A stretch of DNA of 64,000 nt. Source: Nocardioides palaemonis. Lineage in GTDB: Bacteria; Actinomycetota; Actinomycetes; Propionibacteriales; Nocardioidaceae. Each line of letters begins with the position of its first letter. The first letter of the stretch is position 1. The notes beneath the pieces were generated by a model. It had not been told where the DNA came from. It was given only the letters and a program-made list of their open reading frames with translations, and did no database searches. The DNA lies in contig NZ_JAGVQR010000001.1 in assembly GCF_018275325.1 (NCBI RefSeq), forward strand, positions 2,413,892 to 2,477,891, written 5' to 3'. Positions 8,562 through 19,490 of the stretch are shown here, one piece after another. The position numbers and the translations under genes were made by a program.

Positions 8562-8717
8562 GTCGTCACACCCTTTCCATCGATTCCGTGGAGGACTCGC
8601 GCCGTCCGTCCCCGGTTTCCTCGCTGCTGTCAGGCCCTAGCCTAGGAATCCTCAGCGGTCATCGTTGAAGGTCGAAGCACGTGAGGACCTGTGTCCGCAT
8701 CATGTGGCCCGTCCGGG

Positions 8718-10546
<1,829 letters not shown>

Positions 10547-10547
<1 letters not shown>

Positions 10548-10939
10548 CAGGCCCCCAGCCGGTGCGGAGTGCTCCGCGCGGCCAGCTGGGCCGACACCAC
10601 GTGGTCGAGCTCGTGGAGCGAGAAGGGCGCGGTCAGGCACCCGGAGGCACCGGCCTCGGCGACGCGGCGCCGGGTCCCCTCGTCCGCGTGGCCGGTCACC
10701 ACGAGGATCGGGGCACCGGCCAGGTGCGGGAGCTCGCGCAGGCGGGCGCAGAGGTCGCTGCCGGACTCGACGGCGGCCGTCCAGCCGACCAGCGCCAGGT
10801 CGACGTGGGCAGCGCGGGCGACCGCGAGGGCTGCGCCCGGGTCGCTCACGCACGTGACGCGGTGACCGGCCCTCCGCGCGGCCAGCGCGAGCACGTCTCG
10901 CACGTCCTCGTCGTCGTCGACGACCAGCACCTCGGCCAT
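10547..10939 (-). CDS. Degenerate receiver domain (RR2), phosphoacceptor Asp and Lys lost
   Basis: 130 residues aligned without gaps to RR1 and RR3. The acidic pair in VVDDDED is kept, but the phosphoacceptor position 52 is Gly (LALVGWTAAV instead of LALLDWSMP) and the conserved Lys104 is Ala (CLTAPF instead of YLTKPF). T82 remains. Such pseudo-receivers cannot be phosphorylated in the normal way and act by constitutive protein binding or by other ligands. The frame is undamaged and the gene is still coupled to an intact kinase, so it is not simply decaying. Confidence 0.87.
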
Positions 10940-11118
10940 GTGACACCACGTCCTGCCCCGTCCGCGCGGCCCGCGCCCGGGTGGCGCAGGCCTGCCTCGT
11001 CGTCAGGCTAGGCAGCCGTGAGCGGCCGCTCGGGGCGAACGGCGCGACCCGGGACCAACGTCGTCACGCTGGCCCGACCGGTCTAGTGCGGACGCGCGCG
11101 GTGCCGGGACCTTCGGGG

Positions 11119-11499
11119 TCAGGAGGCGCGGACGGAGGTCCCGAGGAGGGCGCACACCGAGCCGGCGAGGTCCTGCAGCGCGAACGGCTTGGTGAGGTAG
11201 GACGTCGCTCCCGCGCGCTCGGCGCGCTGGCGGGTGGCGAGGTCGGAGTGGGCCGTGACGATGAGCACCGGGAGCCCGTCGAGGTGCGGCAGGCGGTGCA
11301 GCCGCTCGCACAGCTCGCCGCCGTCCATGACCGGCATGCTCCAGTCGAGGATGGCGAGGTCGAAGCTCTCCGTGGCAGCCACGTCGAGGGCGGCGTTCGG
11401 GTGGCCGACGCTCGTCACGTCGTGCCCGTCGCGACGCACCCGGAAGGCGATGATGTCGCGGATGTCCTCGTCATCGTCGACGACCAGCACCGCAGCCAT
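11119..11499 (-). CDS. Stand-alone receiver-domain response regulator (RR3)
   Basis: 126 residues, one receiver domain with intact D9/D10 pocket, D52 in ILDWSMP, T82 and K104 in YLTKPF. Strongly similar to RR1. No kinase is encoded immediately after it; the next gene on this strand is RR2, 179 nt downstream. It is thus an orphan that may serve either of the two neighbouring kinases. Start at ATG 11499 is set by homology with RR1 and RR2; the frame continues open far upstream. Confidence 0.85.
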   Translation of the reverse strand: MAAVLVVDDDEDIRDIIAFRVRRDGHDVTSVGHPNAALDVAATESFDLAILDWSMPVMDGGELCERLHRLPHLDGLPVLIVTAHSDLATRQRAERAGATSYLTKPFALQDLAGSVCALLGTSVRAS

Positions 11500-11669
11500 G
11501 CATCCCTCGGATCCGTCCTCTGCGCACCGGCCTCGAGCCGGGGCGACCACCTGCACGGGCCCGTCCCTGGACCCGTGCGCCCACGCTAGTTGCTCGCAGG
11601 CGCCTCGGTGGCGGAATCGGTGAATCCACCTGTGTGACGGCTGTGACGGGTGTCGACGGACGTGACGCG

Positions 11670-13277
11670 TCAGGCCTCGTGCACGCACTCTCCGTCGACC
11701 CACGTCGACCGGACCCGAGCAGCACCGAGGTCCTCGGGCGCCCCGAACGGGTCCCGGTCCAGCACGACCAGGTCGGCGACCGTGCCCGGCGCGACGCGGC
11801 CGGCGTCGTCGCGGTGGTTCACCCACGCCGAGCCGCTGGTGTAGGCGGCGAACGCCGTCTCGACCGGGAGCGCCTGCTCCGGCAGGAAGGGATCGGTCCC
11901 CGCCCTGCCGGCGTCGCCGTGGGTGGTGCGGTGGACCGCGGCGTGCAGCGCCGCGAGCGGGTCGGGGGTGCTGACCGGCCAGTCGCTGCCGGCGACCAGC
12001 CGCGCCCCGGCGGCGTGCAGGTCGGCGAACGGGTACTGCCGCGCGGCCCGCTCCTCCCCCAGGAAGGGGATCGTCAGCTCGGTCATCTGGTCGTCGTGGC
12101 AGGCCCACAGCGTCTGGAGGTTGGCCGCGACACCCAGCGCCGCGAAACGCCACACGTCGTCGGGGTGGACCAGCTGGAGGTGCGCGACGTGGTGGCGCCG
12201 GCGCGGGTCGGTGCCCTCGAAGGCGTCGAGCGCCTCGCGCACCCCGCGGTCACCGAGGCCGTGGACGTGCACCTGGAAGCCCTGCCGGTCGAGCTCGGCG
12301 ACGTGGCCACGCAGGGCGACCGGGTCGACGAAGGAGAGACCGGAGTTGCTGGTCGCGTGGCCGCACCGGTCGAGGTAGGGCTCGACGAGCGCGGCCGTGC
12401 CGTTCTCGGCGACGCCGTCCTGCATGACCTTCACCGACGTCGCCCGGAACCGTCCGCGGCTCCAGTCCTGCCGCTTGGCGACCAGCTCGGCCACCTGCTC
12501 GGAGCCCCGGTCGCGGTCCCACCACAGCGCCCCGACGACGGTGGCGACGAGGTCGCCGGACGCGGCGGCGCGGGCGTAGGCCGGGCCGCAGTCGCGCATG
12601 CCGGAGTAGGACCCGACGATCGCGTCCTGCCACGACGTGACGCCCAGCGAGAGCAGGTGGCGCTGGCCCTCCAGCAGCGCGTCGTACATCTCCTGCTCGC
12701 CGGCCACCGGGAGCACCCCGTCGAGCAGCCGCATGGCGCCCTCGTGGAGCACCCCGGTCGGCTCGCCCGCCGCGTCCCTCTCGACGCGACCGTCGACCGG
12801 GTCGGGCGTCCCGGCGGTGACACCGGCGAGCGCGAGGGCGCGGGAGCTCACCCAGAGCCCGTGGTGGTCGCGGTTGGCCAGGGCCACCGGGCGGTCGCCG
12901 ACGACCCGGTCGAGCTCGGCCGCGGTCGGCAGCCCGCCGGGGAAGGCCGCCATCGCCCAGCCGCCGCGCTGCACCCACGTGCTGCTGGAGCGGGCTGCGT
13001 ACGCCCCGACGTGCTCGAGGTATGCCCCCGCGTCGGCGGGCAGGTCGCTGAGGTCGCAGCCGAGCCGCTCGAGCCCGCCCTGGACCGGGTGGACGTGCGC
13101 GTCGGTGAATCCCGGAAGCAGCAGACCGCCGTCGACGTCCACGACCCGCGCCCCGGGCTGGCCGAGGTCGCCGCCGACGGCCGCGACCCGCCCGTCCTGC
13201 ACGAGCACGTCGCCGACCCTGCCCCGGTGTCGGAAGCCGTCGAACAGGGACGCGTTGCGGAAGACGGTGGTGGGCAC
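11670..13277 (-). CDS. Amidohydrolase family 3 (YtcJ-like) metal-dependent hydrolase
   Basis: About 535 residues. The order of motifs is that of YtcJ-like amidohydrolases: N-terminal beta-sandwich strand DVLVQDGRVAAVG, metal ligands DAHVHP, then HVHGLGDRGVR, HHVAHLQLVHPDD, GSDWPVS and a closing sandwich PGTVADLVVLD. These enzymes hydrolyse C-N bonds in small amides or heterocycles; the substrate is unknown. Start is uncertain: GTG 13277 is preferred because AGGA lies just upstream; GTG 13292 is the alternative. It is divergent from the AtoE carrier with about 40 nt between them. Confidence 0.85.
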   Translation of the reverse strand: MPTTVFRNASLFDGFRHRGRVGDVLVQDGRVAAVGGDLGQPGARVVDVDGGLLLPGFTDAHVHPVQGGLERLGCDLSDLPADAGAYLEHVGAYAARSSSTWVQRGGWAMAAFPGGLPTAAELDRVVGDRPVALANRDHHGLWVSSRALALAGVTAGTPDPVDGRVERDAAGEPTGVLHEGAMRLLDGVLPVAGEQEMYDALLEGQRHLLSLGVTSWQDAIVGSYSGMRDCGPAYARAAASGDLVATVVGALWWDRDRGSEQVAELVAKRQDWSRGRFRATSVKVMQDGVAENGTAALVEPYLDRCGHATSNSGLSFVDPVALRGHVAELDRQGFQVHVHGLGDRGVREALDAFEGTDPRRRHHVAHLQLVHPDDVWRFAALGVAANLQTLWACHDDQMTELTIPFLGEERAARQYPFADLHAAGARLVAGSDWPVSTPDPLAALHAAVHRTTHGDAGRAGTDPFLPEQALPVETAFAAYTSGSAWVNHRDDAGRVAPGTVADLVVLDRDPFGAPEDLGAARVRSTWVDGECVHEA

Positions 13278-13305
13278 GGGGTCATCCTGCACCCGAGGGG
13301 TCCGC

Positions 13306-13311
13306 TACGTT
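13306..13311 (+). promoter_or_regulatory. -10 box (TACGTT) before atoE
   Basis: TACGTT lies 8 nt ahead of the atoE ATG with no Shine-Dalgarno between, suggesting a leaderless or nearly leaderless transcript. Confidence 0.35.
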
Positions 13312-13319
13312 CGTGTCCC

Positions 13320-14747
13320 ATGTCGACGATCTCGGGCACGACGGACGAGCGAGGGCTGGCCCGCCTCGCCCAGCGCAGCGCAGCATGGACCGAGAAGTGG
13401 TTCCCCGACGCCTACGTCTTCGCCCTCGCGGGCGTCGTCCTGGTGTCGGTGGCCGCGATGGTCAACGGCTCGAGCCCGGTCCACGTGGCCGAGACCTTCG
13501 GCGGCGGGTTCTGGGACCTCGCCACCTTCACGCTGCAGATGGCGATGGTCGTGCTTACCGGCTACGTCGTGGCCACCTCTCCCCCGGTGGCCCGCCTGAT
13601 CGAGCGGATCGCGCTCGTCCCGTCGACGCCGCGCGGCGCCGTGGCGTTCGTCGCGCTGCTGTCGTGCCTGGTCTCGATGCTCAACTGGGGCCTGAGTCTG
13701 GTCTTCAGCGGCCTGCTCGCCCGCGCGATCGCCCGTCGCGGCGACCTGCGCGCCGACTACCGCGCGCTCGGCGCCGCGGCGTACCTCGGCCTCGGCGCCG
13801 TCTGGGCGCTCGGGCTCTCCTCGTCGGCCGCCCAGCTCCAGGCCACCCCTGCGTCGCTGCCGCCCGAGCTCCTCGAGATCACCGGCGTCCTCGACTTCGG
13901 CGCCACCATCCTCACCTGGCAGTCGCTGCTGATGGCGGCGGTCCTCATCGCGCTGAGCGTCGTGGTCGCGTGGGCGTCGGCGCCGCAGGGCGGGGCGATC
14001 CGGACCGCGGAGGACATGGGCGTCGACCTGTCCGACGAGGTGCAGCCGATGGCCGAGCGCACCCGCCCCGGCGAGTGGCTGGAGTACTCCCGGATCCTGC
14101 CCGCGCTCGTCGGTCTGCTCACCCTCGGCTGGCTCGTCCAGCAGCTCGCGACGCTGCCGTTCCTGTCCGTGATCAGCAGCCTCAACGGCTACCTCATGGT
14201 GTTCCTCGTCCTCGGGCTGGTGCTCCACGGCACCCCGCGCGGCTTCCTCAACGCCGTCACCCGCGCGGTCCCGACCACCGCCGGGGTGCTGGTGCAGTTC
14301 CCGCTCTACGCCGCGATGGCCGCAGTTCTGACCCGCGCCGAGGGGCGAGGCGGGCTGACCGTCTCCGAGCACCTCGCCGACCTGTTCACCAGCATCGGCG
14401 GTGGCGGCGGCTTCGCAGTCGTGATCGCGCTCTACACCGCGCTGCTCGGCCTGCTCGTCCCCTCCGGCGGCGGCAAGTGGCTGGTCGAGGCGCCCTACGT
14501 CATGCAGTCGGCGACCGACGTCGGGATGAACCTCGGCTGGACGGTGCAGATCTACAACGCCGCCGAGGCGCTGCCCAACCTGGTCAACCCGTTCTTCATG
14601 CTCCCGCTGCTCGCCGTGCTCGGCCTGCGGGCCCGCGACCTGGTCGGCTTCACCTTCCTGCAGTTCCTCTTCCACCTGCCGGTCGTGCTGCTGCTGCTCT
14701 GGCTGCTCGGGATGACGTTCGAGTTCGTGCCTCCCGTCGCCCCCTGA
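13320..14747 (+). CDS. atoE: Short-chain fatty acid transporter, AtoE family
   Basis: 475 residues with ten or more membrane segments. WTEKWFPDAYVFAL near the start, MLNWGLSLVFSG and the LVPSGGGKWLVEAPYV signature mark the AtoE/SCFA carriers, which move acetoacetate, butyrate or similar acids into the cell. ATG 13320 gives the family's usual N terminus and length. Acetoacetate decarboxylase and a hydroxybutyrate-type dehydrogenase lie 7 kb to the right, beyond the jet operon, so a shared ketone-body role is plausible but not proven. Confidence 0.85.
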   Translation: MSTISGTTDERGLARLAQRSAAWTEKWFPDAYVFALAGVVLVSVAAMVNGSSPVHVAETFGGGFWDLATFTLQMAMVVLTGYVVATSPPVARLIERIALVPSTPRGAVAFVALLSCLVSMLNWGLSLVFSGLLARAIARRGDLRADYRALGAAAYLGLGAVWALGLSSSAAQLQATPASLPPELLEITGVLDFGATILTWQSLLMAAVLIALSVVVAWASAPQGGAIRTAEDMGVDLSDEVQPMAERTRPGEWLEYSRILPALVGLLTLGWLVQQLATLPFLSVISSLNGYLMVFLVLGLVLHGTPRGFLNAVTRAVPTTAGVLVQFPLYAAMAAVLTRAEGRGGLTVSEHLADLFTSIGGGGGFAVVIALYTALLGLLVPSGGGKWLVEAPYVMQSATDVGMNLGWTVQIYNAAEALPNLVNPFFMLPLLAVLGLRARDLVGFTFLQFLFHLPVVLLLLWLLGMTFEFVPPVAP

Positions 14748-14766
14748 CCCGGCGTCGACATCCCAC

Positions 14767-14860
14767 TCGAGCGGACAAAGGTCCGCTCGACGCACGCCAT
14801 GGCGTGCGCCTGGCGACAACGACGGTCGACAAGTCCGCCTGCATCGCCGCACGTGCGGCG
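14767..14860. repeat. Cluster of perfect palindromes downstream of atoE
   Basis: Three structures follow one another in a 200-nt gap. A 10-bp stem TCGAGCGGAC/GTCCGCTCGA with loop AAAG is at 14767-14790. An 18-bp perfect palindrome CGCACGCCATGGCGTGCG is at 14791-14808. A 16-bp palindrome CGCCGCACGTGCGGCG is at 14845-14860, itself flanked by GTCCGCC/GGCGGAC. The first could end atoE transcription; the others have no obvious role. Confidence 0.7.
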
Positions 14861-14939
14861 GACGTGGCCCCGGAATGCGTCGTACGAGGGCCAGGACCGC
14901 CGCACGTGCGCGCGCCCGGAGGCGGCTGGTACGCCGACC

Positions 14940-14945
14940 TACGCT
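14940..14945 (+). promoter_or_regulatory. -10 box (TACGCT) of a probable leaderless promoter
   Basis: TACGCT lies 6 nt before the GTG at 14952, and no ribosome binding site intervenes. Same arrangement as for zur and the OmpR-type regulator in this window. Confidence 0.4.
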
Positions 14946-14951
14946 GACAGG

Positions 14952-15245
14952 GTGGACGACGACGCGCGGCGCAGGGCGGCGGACGCCGCGATGCTGCCGA
15001 TCCTCGCCTCCCTCGCGCCGGCGGGGGTGACCGGCGTCCACTGGCTGCCCGACACCGGCGGCGACCCGGTCGTGTGGGTCGAGGTGTCGACCGAGGCCGG
15101 GCGGGTCGCGGTGGAGTCCTACCCCTGGGTGCTGCCACAGGTGCAGATCGTGCTGTCCAGGCTGGGCCTCGCACCGGAGAAGGTGCTGGCCCTGCGCCTG
15201 CAGGTGACGTCCGCGGAGGCGCAGGGCCGGTTGTTCGAGGAGTGA
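14952..15245 (+). CDS. Hypothetical protein, 97 aa
   Basis: A small soluble protein: MDDDARRRAADAAMLPIL, a central VHWLPDTGGDPVVWVEV strand region and ALRLQVTSAEAQGRL near the end. No known domain recognised and no membrane or signal segment. It ends 4 nt before the convergent stop of jetC, exactly where a jetD nuclease gene would be expected on the other strand. It shows none of the Toprim features of JetD. GTG 14952 is chosen because of the leaderless -10 box. Confidence 0.6.
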   Translation: MDDDARRRAADAAMLPILASLAPAGVTGVHWLPDTGGDPVVWVEVSTEAGRVAVESYPWVLPQVQIVLSRLGLAPEKVLALRLQVTSAEAQGRLFEE

Positions 15246-15249
15246 CCGC

Positions 15250-18200
15250 TCAGGCCCGGGCCCCGGTGATCGGGGTGATCCAGGACTGGTGGGTCCGGCT
15301 GTCCTTGGTGATCGCCAGCAGCTCGTCCATGTGCGGCTCGAGGCCGGTCACCTTGTCGAGCGGGACGCCGATGACCAGCTGGAAGCCGAGGCCCCTCCAC
15401 GCCCGCACGGCGCGGCCGGCGAACTCGGAGTCGGCCTTGACGAAGCCCTCGTCGAGGAAGACCGGCGCGAACCGGGGCCGCGAGCGCATCTCGTCGCCGA
15501 GGCGGAAGCGCAGGGCGGAGCCGACGATGAACGCCACCAGCTCCTGGCTCTCGCCGCCGCTCTTCTCCCCCAGCGTGCGGTAGGTCGCGCGCAGCTCGCC
15601 GGACAGGGCGTCGTAGCGCTCGGCGCTGACCTCGACGTGCCGGCGCACGTCGAGCAGCCGGTCCCGGTCGGACGTGCCCTCGCCGCCCGCCACCGGACGC
15701 CGCAGCTGGGCCATGAACCGGCTGAGGTCGGCGAAGCGCTGCTCCAGCCCCGCCTCGTCGAGGTCGGCGGTCGGCCGTTGGGTGAGCGTCCGCAGGTCGC
15801 GCAGGAACACCTGCACGTGGGCGGGCGAGAGCCGGCGCAGACGGATCCGGAGCCGGTCGCCGGCACCGCCGAACTCGAGGCGGCGCAGGATGGCGTTGAT
15901 CGGCTCGAGCCGGTCCTCGATCTCCTCCACCGAGGCGGCCATCGCACCCAGCAGCGGCACCAGGTCCTGGCCGCTCCACTCGGTCAGCCGACGGCGCCAC
16001 TCCGTGCGGCGCCCGGCCAGGCCGGTGCTGCGGACCTCGTCGAGGATGCGGGCGTAGTCGCCGTAGGAGTCGGGCGTCGCGCCGAGGTTGGGCGACTCCC
16101 ACTGCAGCTTGTAGGCGCGGAAGACCGTCGTCAGCTCGTCATCGGCACGGCGCAGCTCCGCCTCGGCGTCGCCCACCGCCTCGCGCAGCCGCTCGGCGAG
16201 GCGGTGCGAGGACTCGGTGAAGCGGTCGAGGTCCTCGGGGTCGGCGGGGGCGGCCGCGGCGCGGAAGTCCGCGGCCAGTGCCGCCTCCTGCGCCTCGGAG
16301 AGCGAGTCCTCGCCGACCGCTGCGAGCCGGTCGGTGACGAGGTCCTCGTCGTCGACGAGGCGCCCGTGGACCTCGTTGAGCTCGCGCTGGCGCGCCTCGA
16401 GCTCGAAACGCGTACGCCGTGTCGCCTCGAGCCGCTCGCCGAGCTCCTCGATCTGGCGCTGGAGCACCTGCAGGCCGTCGTCGGCCGACAGGACCTCCTC
16501 GCGCCGCGCCTCGAGCTCGGCGATCCGGCGGTCGCTGGCGTCGACGTCGAGGTCGTCGAAGCGCGCCGTGGCGACCGCGTCGTAGGCCGCCCGCTGGTGC
16601 TCGAGCACCGACGCGCGACGGTCGAGCTCGGTGACCTCTGCGTCGATCGCGTCGAGCTCGGCCTCGATCCGGGCGAGCTCGGCGTCGACCTCGCCGATCG
16701 CGTCCTCGTTGGAGAACCCGATGATGTCGCGGGCGTCGCCGCGCCCGTGCGCACCGCGCCGGCCGTTGCGGGTCTGGCCGGCGAGGGTCACCCGGAAGCC
16801 GGGGCCGTCGAGGTCCCGGGCGTCCTCGACGCACAGCGCGTTGCGCGCCGGCTCCGCGACGTGCGACTGGACCCATCCGGAGAACGGGCTGTCGCGGAAG
16901 AGCAGCTTGCCGGCGATCCGCTCCGGGTCGTCGGGGGCCAGGTCGGGCAGGTCGAGCTCGACGCCCTCGAAGACCAGCCGACCGCGCAGCCGCAGGCCGT
17001 CGATGGCCCGCGAGAAGCGCGCGAGCTCGTCGAGCGGCACGAGCATGGTGCGGGCGCTCGCGCCGAGGACGGTCTCGACGGCCGTGCGCCAGCGCGACTC
17101 CTCGGGCGCGACGTCGACCAGCTCGGCGAGGAACGGCAGGTCCTCCTCGGGCAGCCCGCTCGCGCGGGCGACCTCGGCGCGCAGCTCCTGCATCCGCGAG
17201 CCGACCCGGCCGGCGCGGCCCTCGAGGGCCGCGCGCTCGCGCCGCAGCTCGGCCTTGCGGTGGCTGAGCGGGTAGCGGCGGTCGCGGGCGCCGTCGCGCT
17301 CGCGGGTCAGCCGCTCCTGCTCGCGGTCCCGGCCGGCCAGCCACTGCCGGGCGTGCAGCTGGAGGACGGAGAACGACTCCACCGACATGAGCGCGGAGTC
17401 GACGTCGGGCGCCTGGACGTCGGACACGTCGATCAGCGGCAGCATCCGGTCCTGCAGCACCGCGCGCCGTCCCTCACGGTCGGCGCGGAGCGCGCGCTCC
17501 TGCTCGACCGACTGGGCCAGCGCCTGCAGCGACGAGCCGCCGGCGGCGCGGTGGGCGTCCTTGGCGGTCTCGAGGTCGCCCTGGAGGGCCCGCTCCGCGG
17601 CCGCGGCCGCGGCCAGCTGGTCGGCGACCGCCGCACGGTCCACGCGGTTGGTGGTGACGGCGTCCCCGATCAGGCGCAGGTGCGTGCGCAGCAGCCAGGT
17701 CCGCAGCGGGGTGTCGCCGGTGCGGGCGACCCCGAAGGAGTCGAGCTCGGCCAGGCGACGGGCGGCGCGGACCTTGCGCTCGTGGATGTCGGTGATCGGG
17801 CCGAGCAGCTCGAGCTTCTGCTCCTCGGTGCGCATCGCGGCGTGGGCGGCGTCGAGGTCGTCGAAGTGCTCGATGGCGCGGTCGGCGGCGGCGTAGGTCG
17901 CCGGCCGCTCGAGGACCATGTCCTTGTAGAGCTCGTCGACGCTGCGCACCTGGTTGCCGGACTGGATCCGGGCCAGCAGCCGCAGCGCCTTGGCGCCGTC
18001 GCCGTTGGCGCCGATGCCGAGCCGGGCGTGGAGGACGGCGGCGAACTCGGCGTAGGTCCGGTGGACCCGCACGCCCGGGAACAGCTTCTTGAGCGTGGTG
18101 GCGTGGAAGCGGTCCGGGACCGCCACCTCGAGCATCTCGAGGGCGAGCGGCCCGTCGTGGGTGACCAGCTGCATCTGCACGTCGCCGGAGCGGGTCGCGC

Positions 18201-18708
18201 GGCGCGGGACGTAGTAGGTGCGCAGCACGGTGAACTGCCCGCCGCGGTCGTTGACGTAGGTCATCGCGACCGCGCCCCACGTGTCGCTCCCGCGCCCGCG
18301 CAGCAGCTTCTCCACCGGACGCCCGGTGCGCGGGTCGTCGACCACGTCGACGGCACCGCGCAGGTAGGACAGCAGGTTGCGCTGGCCGATGCTGCGCGCC
18401 CGGCCGGCGACCGCGTCGTTGGAGGCGCCGTTGAACTTCGTGTCCGACGGCATCATCAGCGCGGTGTACGCGTCGAGGATGGTGCTCTTGCCGACGCCCG
18501 AGGCGCCGGAGATCATCGTCGCGTCGCCGCCGAGCGGCACGGTCGTGAGTCCGGAGAAGCCGCCCCAGTTGACCAGCTGCAGCAGCCCGGCGCGCCACTG
18601 CATGGTGTCGTCGGCCGGCGTGGTGACGGTGTCCTCGGCGAAGAGCCCGTCGCGACCGTCGGCCACGTCGCCGGTCGAGTCCTGGTGGCGGGTCCCGTCG
18701 ACGCTCAT
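15250..18708 (-). CDS. jetC: SMC-like ATPase JetC (MksB/Wadjet family)
   Basis: 1152 residues, the long-coiled-coil ATPase of a bacterial condensin-like complex. Walker A GASGVGKST is at 68-76, followed by Arg/Glu/Leu-rich coiled coils (about 300-500 and 680-900) with a hinge-like middle at about 540-660. The C-terminal head has signature motif SGGESQ at about 1050-1055 and Walker B VFLDE at 1083-1087. In Wadjet, JetABC extrudes DNA loops and traps small circular DNA. ATG 18708 overlaps the JetB stop (ATGA). Only the nuclease partner JetD is missing beside it, so a chromosome-organising MksB role is the main alternative. Confidence 0.87.
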   Translation of the reverse strand: MSVDGTRHQDSTGDVADGRDGLFAEDTVTTPADDTMQWRAGLLQLVNWGGFSGLTTVPLGGDATMISGASGVGKSTILDAYTALMMPSDTKFNGASNDAVAGRARSIGQRNLLSYLRGAVDVVDDPRTGRPVEKLLRGRGSDTWGAVAMTYVNDRGGQFTVLRTYYVPRRATRSGDVQMQLVTHDGPLALEMLEVAVPDRFHATTLKKLFPGVRVHRTYAEFAAVLHARLGIGANGDGAKALRLLARIQSGNQVRSVDELYKDMVLERPATYAAADRAIEHFDDLDAAHAAMRTEEQKLELLGPITDIHERKVRAARRLAELDSFGVARTGDTPLRTWLLRTHLRLIGDAVTTNRVDRAAVADQLAAAAAAERALQGDLETAKDAHRAAGGSSLQALAQSVEQERALRADREGRRAVLQDRMLPLIDVSDVQAPDVDSALMSVESFSVLQLHARQWLAGRDREQERLTRERDGARDRRYPLSHRKAELRRERAALEGRAGRVGSRMQELRAEVARASGLPEEDLPFLAELVDVAPEESRWRTAVETVLGASARTMLVPLDELARFSRAIDGLRLRGRLVFEGVELDLPDLAPDDPERIAGKLLFRDSPFSGWVQSHVAEPARNALCVEDARDLDGPGFRVTLAGQTRNGRRGAHGRGDARDIIGFSNEDAIGEVDAELARIEAELDAIDAEVTELDRRASVLEHQRAAYDAVATARFDDLDVDASDRRIAELEARREEVLSADDGLQVLQRQIEELGERLEATRRTRFELEARQRELNEVHGRLVDDEDLVTDRLAAVGEDSLSEAQEAALAADFRAAAAPADPEDLDRFTESSHRLAERLREAVGDAEAELRRADDELTTVFRAYKLQWESPNLGATPDSYGDYARILDEVRSTGLAGRRTEWRRRLTEWSGQDLVPLLGAMAASVEEIEDRLEPINAILRRLEFGGAGDRLRIRLRRLSPAHVQVFLRDLRTLTQRPTADLDEAGLEQRFADLSRFMAQLRRPVAGGEGTSDRDRLLDVRRHVEVSAERYDALSGELRATYRTLGEKSGGESQELVAFIVGSALRFRLGDEMRSRPRFAPVFLDEGFVKADSEFAGRAVRAWRGLGFQLVIGVPLDKVTGLEPHMDELLAITKDSRTHQSWITPITGARA

Positions 18709-19490
18709 GCCTGCTCCCCCGCGTCGTCGCGGCCGCTCGGGTCCGCCGGTCCCTCGGCGAACAGGTCGTCCTCGGCCGCCGCCTCCTGCGGCGTCGTGCC
18801 GTTGGCCCGGCGCAGCGCGTCGAGCAGCTCCTGCAGCAGCTCGAGCGGCAGCAGCGGCTCCACGGCCTCGCTGATCTCGAACCGGTCGTCGCCGGGTGCG
18901 CCGATCAGCAGGCCGGCCTTGACGATGCTGGTCACCGCGTTGCGGGCCCGCTTCTCGTCGCCCGCCTCGTCGGTGGCGTGCGCGGGCCGGAAGCTCTCGA
19001 CGTGGTCGACCACGTCGTCGCGGTCCACGAACACGCGGGTCTCGCCACCCGCGTGGCCGGCACGGAGCCGGTCGCGCAGGTGCACCAGGACGAGCGTCTC
19101 CTCGCGCGACCAGGCCGCGTCGTAGAGCAGCGTCGGGAAGCGGCTGCCGGTCTCGGACGTCGCCTGCCGCTTCCACGCCACCTCGCGCGCGCGGTCGACC
19201 TGGAGGTCGAGGAAGAGGTCGTTGAGCCGGCCGCGGAGCACCCGCTCGTGCTCAACGAGCACCTTCCAGTCGCGCGGGTGGGTGCGGGCGCTGATGAAGC
19301 GCTGCTTGAGCAGCGTCACCAGGGCGTGGCGCTGCTCGTGCGCGAGGCCGCCCTCGTCGCCCTCCCACAGCGACACCGACGCGAGGTCGCCGGCGTCGTC
19401 CGCGTCCGCGTCCTCGAGGTCGAGGTCGAGGTCGTCGCCGGGCTCCTCGGGGGTGTCGAGGTCGGTCTCGAGGTCGGTGTCCACGCTCAT
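18705..19490 (-). CDS. jetB: JetB / MksE-like kleisin-associated subunit (DUF4194)
   Basis: 261 residues. An acidic N-terminal tail rich in Asp/Glu/Leu (about 1-45) precedes a winged-helix region with HALVTLLKQRFISARTHP and LFLDLQVDRAREVAWKRQA, the DUF4194 pattern. This is the KITE-type subunit that binds the JetA kleisin. The end carries an acidic linker DDLFAEGPAD. Overlaps both neighbours by ATGA, giving strict translational coupling in the order jetA-jetB-jetC. Confidence 0.83.
   Translation of the reverse strand: MSVDTDLETDLDTPEEPGDDLDLDLEDADADDAGDLASVSLWEGDEGGLAHEQRHALVTLLKQRFISARTHPRDWKVLVEHERVLRGRLNDLFLDLQVDRAREVAWKRQATSETGSRFPTLLYDAAWSREETLVLVHLRDRLRAGHAGGETRVFVDRDDVVDHVESFRPAHATDEAGDEKRARNAVTSIVKAGLLIGAPGDDRFEISEAVEPLLPLELLQELLDALRRANGTTPQEAAAEDDLFAEGPADPSGRDDAGEQA

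Noticed and set aside
11634..13319. Long N-terminal extension of the AtoE reading frame across the amidohydrolase gene
   Set aside because: The amidohydrolase on the opposite strand is well supported. AtoE homology begins at ATG 13320, directly behind a -10 box.
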